A stretch of 5,174 bases of DNA. Origin: JBNJEL01 sp051745835. GTDB lineage: Bacteria > Bacillota > Halanaerobiia > Halobacteroidales > Acetohalobiaceae. Below the pieces are notes generated by a model. That model was not told where the DNA came from. It ran no database searches and saw only the letters and a program-made list of their open reading frames with translations. The translations under genes were made by a program, and so were the position numbers. The stretch spans positions 1-5,174 of the forward strand of contig JBNJEL010000106.1 in assembly GCA_051745835.1 (NCBI GenBank), written 5' to 3'. Position 1 is the first letter of the stretch, and each line of letters opens with the position of its first letter. Below, piece after piece: positions 1-4,904 of the stretch.

Positions 1-415
1 ATGTACCAACTAAATCAAAATTACGCGCATTCTCTTCTGAAGCCTTAACACTTACACCATCACGATTAATTAAATTAATAGTCGGTACATCATACTTAGA
101 ACTTAACTCTTCTAAGAAACGATTAGTTATCTCCCCGTGCTCTCTTTTATACTCCTGTAACTCTTGATTAATCTCTTTAGTTCTGCCTTTTAAATAATTA
201 TTCATCTGTTCGTTGAGAATATTATAAGTAAAGTTCAACTTCTGTAAATCAGCTACTGTCTGATCAACTGTCTTCTCTTTGGTTAAGTTATATTCTTCGA
301 TTAAATCAGAACGATTAATAAAGTAATTTACTCCCATTACTACCATTAACATAATAATTGTCATCAAAGTTAGCTTAACGATTAACTCTTTACGAAATGA
401 CTTAAAATTAAACAT
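1..415 (-). CDS. Membrane-anchored sensor/signalling protein, N-terminal part (runs off left edge)
   Basis: An open frame of 138 codons runs leftwards from ATG at 415-413 to the window edge without a stop, so only the N-terminus is seen. It opens with a short basic stretch (MFNFKSFRKE). One hydrophobic membrane helix follows at about residues 11-33. Next comes a charged, helical, coiled-coil-like region at about 36-105. The beginning of an alpha/beta sensor fold is seen around 106-138, with I-N-L-I-N-R-D-G at 113-120. This is the usual start of an extracytoplasmic Cache/PAS-like sensor in chemoreceptors, histidine kinases, diguanylate cyclases or SpoIIE-type phosphatases. The output domain lies outside the window, so the class cannot be named. 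An in-frame ATG at 436 is possible, but GGGG/AAGGG just upstream of 415 favours the later start. Confidence 0.75.
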   Translation of the reverse strand, partial: MFNFKSFRKELIVKLTLMTIIMLMVVMGVNYFINRSDLIEEYNLTKEKTVDQTVADLQKLNFTYNILNEQMNNYLKGRTKEINQELQEYKREHGEITNRFLEELSSKYDVPTINLINRDGVSVKASEENARNFDLVGT

Positions 416-677
416 ACCCTTACCTACCCCTTTCATAATAATAAAATATTTTTCAATGTAGTTACATAATTCTTTATAATATGACAAATTCCTTTATTCT
501 AAATTACTTTTTTCACATTTAATTATTGACCCTCCTTGAAACAATCCCATCTGGTTTTCTACCGATAACTGCTATAATTAACTCATCCTAAAGTATAATC
601 TTCTATTCCCTTATTAAACCAAAAGAACCTTTAGTAGATTAAGCTACGAAAGGCTATAGAAAACTAAGTTAAATTGT
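416..677 (-). promoter_or_regulatory. Long 5' leader of the sensor gene, function unknown
   Basis: About 260 nt separate the predicted transcription start near 677 from the start codon at 415. The leader contains a hairpin at 626-655. On the minus strand this has a 7-bp outer stem (AGCCTTT with AAAGGTT, one G-U pair), a one-base internal mismatch, an inner GTAG/CTAC stem and a 6-nt loop. Further on there is an isolated Shine-Dalgarno-like AAGGAGGG at about 530-537 with no convincing ORF behind it; the first ATG after it is followed directly by TGA. I do not recognise a known riboswitch class. The leader could be regulatory RNA, could hold the remnant of a lost small ORF, or could simply be a long untranslated region with a second promoter nearer the gene. 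Confidence 0.35.
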
Positions 678-683
678 AGACAC

Positions 684-712
684 ATTATATAGATTATTTA
701 CTCTATTGTCAA
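684..712 (-). promoter_or_regulatory. Sigma-A promoter of the sensor gene (perfect consensus)
   Basis: On the minus strand, -35 TTGACA (712-707) and -10 TATAAT (689-684) are separated by exactly 17 bases, which is the full housekeeping consensus. It begins just downstream of the Hsp20 terminator tract, so the two minus-strand units are insulated from each other. Predicted start is near 677. Confidence 0.8.
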
Positions 713-721
713 AATTTAGCC

Positions 722-756
722 AAAAAAAAGAAAAAAAGCAGCCATATGGCTGCTTT
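722..756 (-). terminator. Rho-independent terminator of hsp20
   Basis: A 9-bp stem AAAGCAGCC (735-743) / GGCTGCTTT (748-756) with an ATAT loop is followed, on the minus strand, by a T-rich tract covering 737-722 that is broken by a single C. It starts 17 nt after the Hsp20 stop codon. The plus-strand side has only TTTAATT after the stem, so termination is expected mainly on the minus strand. Confidence 0.9.
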
Positions 757-773
757 AATTACTTAGTAACTAT

Positions 774-1205
774 TTAGTTAATATCAATAGTACGTCTATT
801 ATCTCTACCTGGCTCCTCTTTAGGTAGTGTTATCTTTAGTAAGCCACTATCGTATTCAGCTTCAATATTATCTTCATCTACATTTTGTAAGCGGAAGTTA
901 CGCTGATATCTACCAACTTTTCGCTCCTTGCGAAGATAATCTCCATCTTCTTTTTCGATATTTTCCTCATTTTGAGCAGTAATGGTCAATGTATTATCGT
1001 TAACTTCTAAAGTAATATCATCTTTATCAAGTCCTGGTAGTTCAGCTTCTATAAGATACTCTTCATCCTTCTCTTTAATATCAGTTCTAAATCCTGTGTT
1101 AGATAAGTTCATGAAATCATTAAATAATCCAGAGCTTAATCCAAATACATCATTAGAGAGAGAATCACTCTTATTATTACGTTCAGATGGCATTAAGTCA
1201 AACAT
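774..1205 (-). CDS. Hsp20/alpha-crystallin small heat-shock protein
   Basis: A 143-residue ATP-independent holdase chaperone that forms cytosolic oligomers and binds unfolding proteins for later refolding. Residues 1-38 are the variable N-terminal arm. The alpha-crystallin domain covers about 39-129. It has the E-L-P-G-L-D-K-D-D-I segment at 55-64, the E-R-K-V-G-R-Y-Q-R-N-F strand around 94-104 and the family hallmark S-G-L-L-K-I-T-L-P at 120-128. The C-terminal I-x-I anchor is I-D-I at 140-142. Length is typical. The start at 1205 is chosen because GAGGGGGG (1212-1219) lies 6 nt upstream. A longer frame reaching 1277 would begin upstream of the predicted promoter -10 and has no such site. 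The gene stands alone, divergent from the wrbA cluster, with its own promoter and terminator. No CIRCE operator is visible. Confidence 0.95.
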   Translation of the reverse strand: MFDLMPSERNNKSDSLSNDVFGLSSGLFNDFMNLSNTGFRTDIKEKDEEYLIEAELPGLDKDDITLEVNDNTLTITAQNEENIEKEDGDYLRKERKVGRYQRNFRLQNVDEDNIEAEYDSGLLKITLPKEEPGRDNRRTIDIN

Positions 1206-1259
1206 CTTAATCCCCCCTCTAATTGATTTTTTATCATTATCTTTAATTTCGTCACTTAT

Positions 1260-1288
1260 ATAATAACGAATTATCAATTAATAGTCAA
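1260..1288 (-). promoter_or_regulatory. Sigma-A promoter of hsp20
   Basis: On the minus strand, -35 TTGACT (1288-1283), a 17-base spacer, and -10 TATTAT (1265-1260). Predicted start is around 1253, giving a leader of about 48 nt. This is a vegetative-type promoter, so any heat or oxidative control must come from an added regulator. Confidence 0.75.
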
Positions 1289-1307
1289 AGAAGATCAGAA
1301 TGGATTA

Positions 1308-1322
1308 TTATAATTATTCTAA
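1308..1322. promoter_or_regulatory. PerR-box-like palindrome in the divergent region
   Basis: TTATAATTATTCTAA matches the Bacillus PerR consensus TTATAATNATTATAA at all but one specified position. It lies 20 nt upstream of the hsp20 -35 and about 100 nt upstream of the wrbA -35, so it does not overlap either main promoter core. The neighbouring peroxiredoxin and Dps-like genes are typical PerR targets in other Firmicutes. In DNA this AT-rich, a chance match is a real possibility. Confidence 0.35.
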
Positions 1323-1420
1323 CTAATAAGCAATTAACTAAATTTAACTGGATAATTTCTTAAAAATCACAAAATTATAGAACAATAATTTTACTTACCA
1401 ATAAAATGAAGAGTTGAAAT

Positions 1421-1449
1421 TTGAAGTAATTAATCAAACCTGATAAAAT
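1421..1449 (+). promoter_or_regulatory. Extended -10 sigma-A promoter of the wrbA-peroxiredoxin-dps cluster
   Basis: -35 TTGAAG (1421-1426), a 17-base spacer and -10 TAAAAT (1444-1449), preceded by the TGn extended -10 motif (TGA at 1441-1443). Predicted start is near 1456, about 25 nt before the wrbA start codon. Confidence 0.7.
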
Positions 1450-1480
1450 AGTAATAAATACTAATTAGGGAGGAAAAATA

Positions 1481-2092
1481 ATGCAGATTTTAATTCCATT
1501 CTACTCAATGTACGGACATACTTATCAGATGGCAGAGGCAGTAGCTCAAGGCGCAAGAGAAGTAGACCAAGCAGAAGTAAAATTGCGACGAATCCCCGAA
1601 ACTATCCCTGAAGATGTATTAGCTGAATCCGGAGCATTAGAAGCCCAACAAAAGTTTGCAGATATACCAGAATGCACTTTAGATGATCTAGAAAAAGCAG
1701 ATGCTATCATCTTTGGTACTCCCACTAGATATGGTAATATGGCAGGACAGATGCGACAATTTTTAGATACTACAGGTGGACTGTGGCAGGAAGGCGCATT
1801 TATTGGTAAAGTAGGTAGTGTTTTTACTAGTACTGCTACTCAACACGGCGGTCAAGAATCTACAATTCTCAGCTTCCATACTACTTTAATGCATCTTGGG
1901 ATGATTGTAGTAGGTCTACCTTACAGCTTCGAAGGGCAGATGAGATTAGACGAAGTAACTGGTGGTTCCCCTTATGGAGCTACTACTATTGCTGGAGGAG
2001 ATGGCTCTCGAGAACCAAGTGAAAATGAGTTAGCAGCAGCTAAATTTCAAGGTAAACATGTAGCCGAGGTAACAGCCCGACAGGTAGAATAA
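1481..2092 (+). CDS. wrbA: WrbA-type NAD(P)H:quinone oxidoreductase (flavodoxin fold)
   Basis: A 203-residue cytosolic FMN enzyme. WrbA family members reduce quinones by two electrons with NAD(P)H, avoiding semiquinone radicals and limiting superoxide formation. The FMN phosphate loop is S-M-Y-G-H-T at 9-14. The second flavin-binding segment is G-T-P-T-R-Y-G-N-M at 79-87, followed by Q-M-R-Q-F-L-D at 90-96. The third is S-T-A-T-Q-H-G-G-Q-E at 117-126, which is characteristic of WrbA rather than ordinary flavodoxin. The tail Y-G-A-T-T-I-A-G-G-D-G at 165-175 is also a WrbA hallmark. Length matches the family (about 200). The start has GGGAGG 7 nt upstream. It is the first gene of a three-gene stress cluster, 28 nt before the peroxiredoxin, so co-transcription is likely. 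Confidence 0.93.
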   Translation: MQILIPFYSMYGHTYQMAEAVAQGAREVDQAEVKLRRIPETIPEDVLAESGALEAQQKFADIPECTLDDLEKADAIIFGTPTRYGNMAGQMRQFLDTTGGLWQEGAFIGKVGSVFTSTATQHGGQESTILSFHTTLMHLGMIVVGLPYSFEGQMRLDEVTGGSPYGATTIAGGDGSREPSENELAAAKFQGKHVAEVTARQVE

Positions 2093-2120
2093 ATTATTAC
2101 TGTACAAAGGAGGAGTTATA

Positions 2121-2588
2121 ATGAGTAAGATTATTCAACCTGGAACACAGATTAAAGACTTTAAATTAAGTGATCAGAATGAAAACAAGGTAAGTCTTAG
2201 CGAATTTGCAGGTCAAAAAGTATTATTATCCTTTCACCCTCTAGCCTGGACTTCCGTCTGTGCTAATCAGATGAGTGCTTTAGAAGCTAACAAGAAGCGT
2301 TTCGATAAACTCAATACTGTAGCTTTAGGCGTTAGTATTGATTCAGTACCTAGTAAGAAGGCTTGGGCTGATAAGATTTCTGTCGAAGAGACTAGATTAC
2401 TCTCTGACTTTTGGCCCCACGGTGAATTAGCTAAAAATTTAGGTATCTTTCGTGAAGAAGATGGCTTTTCAGAACGAGCTAATATCCTACTCGATGAAGA
2501 GGGTAAGGTAATTTGGTCTAAGGTCTATGATATTCCTAAGCTACCCGATATTGAAGAAGTAATTGATGTCATTAAAGATCATAGCTAA
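2121..2588 (+). CDS. 1-Cys peroxiredoxin (AhpC/TSA family, AhpE-like)
   Basis: A 155-residue thioredoxin-fold thiol peroxidase that reduces hydrogen peroxide or organic hydroperoxides. The active-site PxxxTxxC motif is P40-L-A-W-T44-S-V-C47, with C47 the peroxidatic cysteine. R119 (in S-E-R-A-N-I-L-L-D) is the likely activating arginine. C47 is the only cysteine in the protein, so no internal resolving cysteine exists. The enzyme must be recycled by an external thiol or a partner protein, as in the AhpE-type 1-Cys group. Length fits that group. AAAGGAGGAG ends 6-7 nt before the ATG, a very strong ribosome site. It sits between the WrbA and Dps-like genes (28 and 81 nt gaps), consistent with a peroxide-defence operon. 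The exact substrate and reductant cannot be told from sequence. Confidence 0.92.
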   Translation: MSKIIQPGTQIKDFKLSDQNENKVSLSEFAGQKVLLSFHPLAWTSVCANQMSALEANKKRFDKLNTVALGVSIDSVPSKKAWADKISVEETRLLSDFWPHGELAKNLGIFREEDGFSERANILLDEEGKVIWSKVYDIPKLPDIEEVIDVIKDHS

Positions 2589-2669
2589 GTAATCTCTAGC
2601 TTTTTAATTTCTATTAAAAAAAGGAGATATCATTTTTATCAATAATAATAATCATTAGGAGGTATAATG

Positions 2670-3221
2670 ATGGCTAAAGTAGCTCGTAAAATGGTTGAAG
2701 ATGCTGGCGTAGACGTAGATAAGTTATTAGACTTACTAATTACTAATGCTTCTGCTGAATTGACTACTTATTACTACTATACTCATCTAAGAGTTAACCT
2801 TATTGGACTTGATGGGGAAGGAATTAAAGAGATTGCAGAGGACGCTAGAATTGAAGATCGGAATCACTTTGAAGCTCTCATTCCCCGTATCTATGAATTA
2901 GGTGGCGAAATTCCAAATGACTTAAAAGAGTTTCATGACATCTCTGCTTGCCCTCCAGCTAAATTACCTGACAATCCTAATGATGCCGAAGAAATCTTAG
3001 AAGTGCTAGTCGAAGCTGAAAGATGTGCTGTCCAAGGTTATAATGATATCTGTGATTTAACAGCTGGTAAAGATCACCGCACTTATGACCTAGCTTCAGC
3101 TATACTTCATGAAGAAATTCAACATGAATCATGGTTCTCAGAATTCTTAGATGAAGGGCCTTCAGGACACTTTGCAAGAAAAGGTGGTAACTCTCCTTAT
3201 GTTTCTAAATTCTTAGAATAA
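2670..3221 (+). CDS. Dps-like ferritin (DPSL/thioferritin type)
   Basis: A 183-residue ferritin-like four-helix-bundle protein of the DPSL group found in archaea and anaerobic bacteria. Members form 12-subunit cages that oxidise Fe(II), preferably with hydrogen peroxide, and store the iron. Carboxylate/histidine ligands of a bacterioferritin-type di-iron site are visible: E30 in A-E-L-T-T-Y-Y-Y-Y, E62-D63 with H66, E117, and E149 with H152 (E-I-Q-H). Cysteines C94 (I-S-A-C-P-P), C119 and C128 correspond to the thiols next to the metal site that mark this group and separate it from classic Dps. The C-terminal P-S-G-H-F and N-S-P-Y segments are also typical. Two ATGs are adjacent. The second (2670) is preferred because it lies 7 nt from AGGAGG (2657-2662), the spacing used by wrbA and the peroxiredoxin; starting at 2667 adds one Met. 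Third gene of the stress cluster, followed by a terminator. Confidence 0.9.
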   Translation: MAKVARKMVEDAGVDVDKLLDLLITNASAELTTYYYYTHLRVNLIGLDGEGIKEIAEDARIEDRNHFEALIPRIYELGGEIPNDLKEFHDISACPPAKLPDNPNDAEEILEVLVEAERCAVQGYNDICDLTAGKDHRTYDLASAILHEEIQHESWFSEFLDEGPSGHFARKGGNSPYVSKFLE

Positions 3222-3240
3222 AATAGCGTTTCAATATATT

Positions 3241-3267
3241 AGGCTACCGCTTATTAAGCGGTAGCCT
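3241..3267 (+). terminator. Hairpin terminator after the stress cluster
   Basis: A perfect 12-bp stem AGGCTACCGCTT (3241-3252) / AAGCGGTAGCCT (3256-3267) with a 3-nt ATT loop begins 20 nt after the dps-like stop. The following tract (TTACTACAT) is poor in T, but the stem is very stable and ideally placed. From here to about 3370 I see nothing else of note. Confidence 0.75.
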
Positions 3268-3407
3268 TTACTACATAAAATTTCAAATCCTAATAATAAC
3301 TAATTTATTCTCAATCACTATTTCTAATTATGAGCAATTCTAACCTGCTAATGATGTAACTAAATTCTCATTTTGGCAAATCCAATAGCTTTATGATATC
3401 ATTATAT

Positions 3408-3436
3408 TTGTTATACTACTCTTACTACAATATAAT
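3408..3436 (+). promoter_or_regulatory. Sigma-A promoter of the phospholipase D-like gene
   Basis: -35 TTGTTA (3408-3413), a 17-base spacer and a perfect -10 TATAAT (3431-3436). Predicted start is near 3443, giving a leader of about 84 nt. A weaker alternative lies just upstream: TTGGCA (3373-3378), an 18-base spacer, and TATCAT (3397-3402). Confidence 0.65.
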
Positions 3437-3526
3437 TAAGTTAAGCTAAAATTTTTATTTTTAATTAAAGTACTTTTATCCACAATGCTAATCAAAACTA
3501 CTAATAAACTTAAGGTAGAGGGAGTT

Positions 3527-4630
3527 ATGGCTACAATGAAAAAAGAGTTGCTAATTAATAACACTGAGTTCTGTAAAGAGTTAATAGAACAGATCCAAAG
3601 CGCTGAAAAGTCTATCTATATCTGTATGTATATCTGGCGTGATGATCAGATTGGAAATTTAGTAGCAGAGGAATTACTTAAAGCAGCTAATCGAGGAGTA
3701 GAGATTAAGATTATTAAAGATAAAGTCGGGGCTGTATTTGAAAAAATAGAGCAGCAAAAGCAGAGTTTCTTTCATAAAGATTTAGATGTTACTCTCAAAC
3801 CTAAAGAGTGGCTTCTCTCCTTACTCTACTATCGAAATAATAACCGCCCTAAAAAACAGTCTAGAAATGAATTATTAAATCACATGCTAGAACATGATAA
3901 AATTACTATTCAATCTAATCAAGAGCGCAATGATCACTCTAAATTCTATATCTTTGATGAAGAAGTTTTAATTTTAGGCGGAATCAATATTGGTGATAAA
4001 GATAATGATGAGTATGCCGATTATATGATTAAGTTTGTAGATGCTAACTTAGTAACTCACTTCCAAAATCGATTAAGAGGAGCTAAAGAAAGTAGTAGCT
4101 ATCAAAATGTAGAGTTCTACCTTAATAATAGAGAAAAAAATATATTTGAAATCAAACCCAAAGTTTTAACTTTACTCAGAAAGGCTAAGTATAGAGTTGA
4201 TATCGAAATGGCTTACTTTGGTGATCCAGATATTACAGCAGAAATTATTGCAGCTGCTAAGCGAGGAGTTAACGTTACAATTATTACCTCACAAGAAGCT
4301 AATGTACAGCAAGCACTTAATCAATATACTCTCCGGAGAATAATAGCAGCAACTAATTCTCAAGTGAAAGTCTATCTATCTAAGCGAATGATCCACTCTA
4401 AGTTTATCTGTGTTGATAGAAATAAGCTCTTCTTAGGATCAGCCAACTTTCATAAGCTAGGTATGAGTAAGTTATCGGAGTTAAATGTTTTAGTCGAAGG
4501 TGATGAATCTATTAGAGTTAAGTGGAGTCAGTGGCGTCAAAAACATTTACAGGAGTGTCATCTAATATCTACTGAAAATAGCTTAAATTATAATAGCTTA
4601 GTTGCTCTAGCTGAGGCGGTACTATGTTAA
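3527..4630 (+). CDS. Phospholipase D-like protein with two HKD motifs (cardiolipin synthase-like)
   Basis: A 367-residue protein of the PLD superfamily, whose members cleave or transfer phosphodiesters through a phosphohistidine intermediate. Two HxKxxxxD motifs are intact. The first is H137-S-K139-F-Y-I-F-D144 followed by G-G-I-N at 151-154. The second is H290-S-K292-F-I-C-V-D297 followed by G-S-A-N at 304-307. Each half starts with the usual strand-helix unit (Y-I-C-M-Y-I-W near 31-37; D-I-E-M-A-Y-F near 225-231). One active site is therefore expected. Unlike typical cardiolipin synthases (about 480 residues with two N-terminal membrane helices), there is no membrane segment, so it is soluble or peripheral. 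Lipid and nucleic-acid phosphodiesters are both possible substrates. The start at 3527 is preferred because GAGGGAG (3518-3524) lies immediately upstream; 3536 is possible. An ATG at 3485 opens the frame further up but lacks a ribosome site. Own promoter, no partner gene, ends close to CRISPR remnants. Confidence 0.85.
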   Translation: MATMKKELLINNTEFCKELIEQIQSAEKSIYICMYIWRDDQIGNLVAEELLKAANRGVEIKIIKDKVGAVFEKIEQQKQSFFHKDLDVTLKPKEWLLSLLYYRNNNRPKKQSRNELLNHMLEHDKITIQSNQERNDHSKFYIFDEEVLILGGINIGDKDNDEYADYMIKFVDANLVTHFQNRLRGAKESSSYQNVEFYLNNREKNIFEIKPKVLTLLRKAKYRVDIEMAYFGDPDITAEIIAAAKRGVNVTIITSQEANVQQALNQYTLRRIIAATNSQVKVYLSKRMIHSKFICVDRNKLFLGSANFHKLGMSKLSELNVLVEGDESIRVKWSQWRQKHLQECHLISTENSLNYNSLVALAEAVLC

Positions 4631-4670
4631 ATGAACAGTAAAATTAAAGTCTAATAATATCAAATTTCCA

Positions 4671-4721
4671 CTCATAACCAGCCTTCTTCTTAGGGCTAGT
4701 TATTTGATTGTAGATTTAAAA
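4671..4721. repeat. Hairpin/half-repeat element, copy A
   Basis: This 51-nt stretch aligns without gaps to 4819-4869 (copy B) at 37 of 51 positions. It consists of a hairpin (4674-4703) directly followed by a segment (4704-4721) resembling the last 18 nt of the neighbouring CRISPR repeat, with an unbroken 11-nt match GATTGTAGATT. The matching first 19 nt of a repeat are not found to its left. Similarity to copy B may extend weakly left to about 4651. Confidence 0.7.
4674..4703 (+). terminator. Possible terminator of the PLD-like gene (hairpin of copy A)
   Basis: The stem ATAACCAGCCT (4674-4684) / GGGCTAGTTAT (4693-4703) has one C-A mismatch and one T-G pair, and begins 44 nt after the PLD stop. 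Only a weak T-rich stretch (TTTG) follows, so termination is plausible but not assured. The same hairpin recurs at 4822-4851 inside a CRISPR repeat, which a simple gene terminator would not explain. Confidence 0.4.
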
Positions 4722-4753
4722 TTAAGTTAATAATAAGACATAATTGATACTAT

Positions 4754-4869
4754 GTTTCAATCCTTGTTGTAGAGCAAATAAAAAGTTTACAAACTAAAAA
4801 ATATAAAGCTTACAACTGCTCATAGCCAGCCTTGATTTTTAGGCTGGCTATTGAATTGTAGCTTATAAC
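4754..4869 (-). repeat. CRISPR repeat split by a 79-nt insert
   Basis: Positions 4754-4772 are identical to the first 19 nt of the adjacent intact repeat at 4905. Positions 4852-4869 match its last 18 nt at 16 of 18 positions. Together they make one complete 37-nt repeat with 4773-4851 (79 nt) inserted between bases 19 and 20. The interval to the next repeat (4870-4904, 35 nt) has normal spacer length, so the split unit is in register with the array. The insert is AT-rich on its left and ends in the hairpin of copy B. Confidence 0.75.
4819..4869. repeat. Hairpin/half-repeat element, copy B
   Basis: Second copy of the 51-nt element at 4671. Its hairpin is perfect: ATAGCCAGCCT (4822-4832) / AGGCTGGCTAT (4841-4851), 11 bp with an 8-nt loop TGATTTTT. 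Compared with copy A, the fourth stem pair is G-C instead of A-T, a compensatory change, while the loop differs most. The repeat half follows immediately at 4852, at the same junction as in copy A. Confidence 0.75.
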
Positions 4870-4904
4870 TCGCTAATGTTCAATCTTTCCATCTCTTTCT
4901 TAAG

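Noticed and set aside
570..578. Plus-strand extended -10 (TGCTATAAT)
   Set aside because: No -35 at a proper distance and no ORF downstream before the hsp20 terminator. A small antisense RNA is possible but unsupported.
982..1263. Plus-strand open frame of 93 codons
   Set aside because: It lies antisense within hsp20 and its upstream region, has Ser/Leu-rich composition typical of a shadow frame, and lacks a ribosome site. The Hsp20 reading is unmistakable.
1206..1277. N-terminal extension of Hsp20 from an ATG at 1277
   Set aside because: It would start upstream of the predicted promoter -10 and has no ribosome site. GAGGGGGG precedes the internal Met at 1205, which also begins the usual Hsp20 N-terminus.
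1206..1480. CIRCE/HrcA operator for hsp20
   Set aside because: No TTAGCACTC-N9-GAGTGCTAA-like inverted repeat is present in the divergent region.
3485..3526. Upstream start of the PLD-like protein at 3485
   Set aside because: No Shine-Dalgarno precedes it, whereas GAGGGAG precedes 3527, and the extra 14 residues show no family similarity.
4754..4869. tracrRNA anti-repeat
   Set aside because: The repeat-like halves are in the same orientation as the array, not complementary to it, and the repeat ends in the type I/III handle ATTGAAAC, so no tracrRNA is expected.
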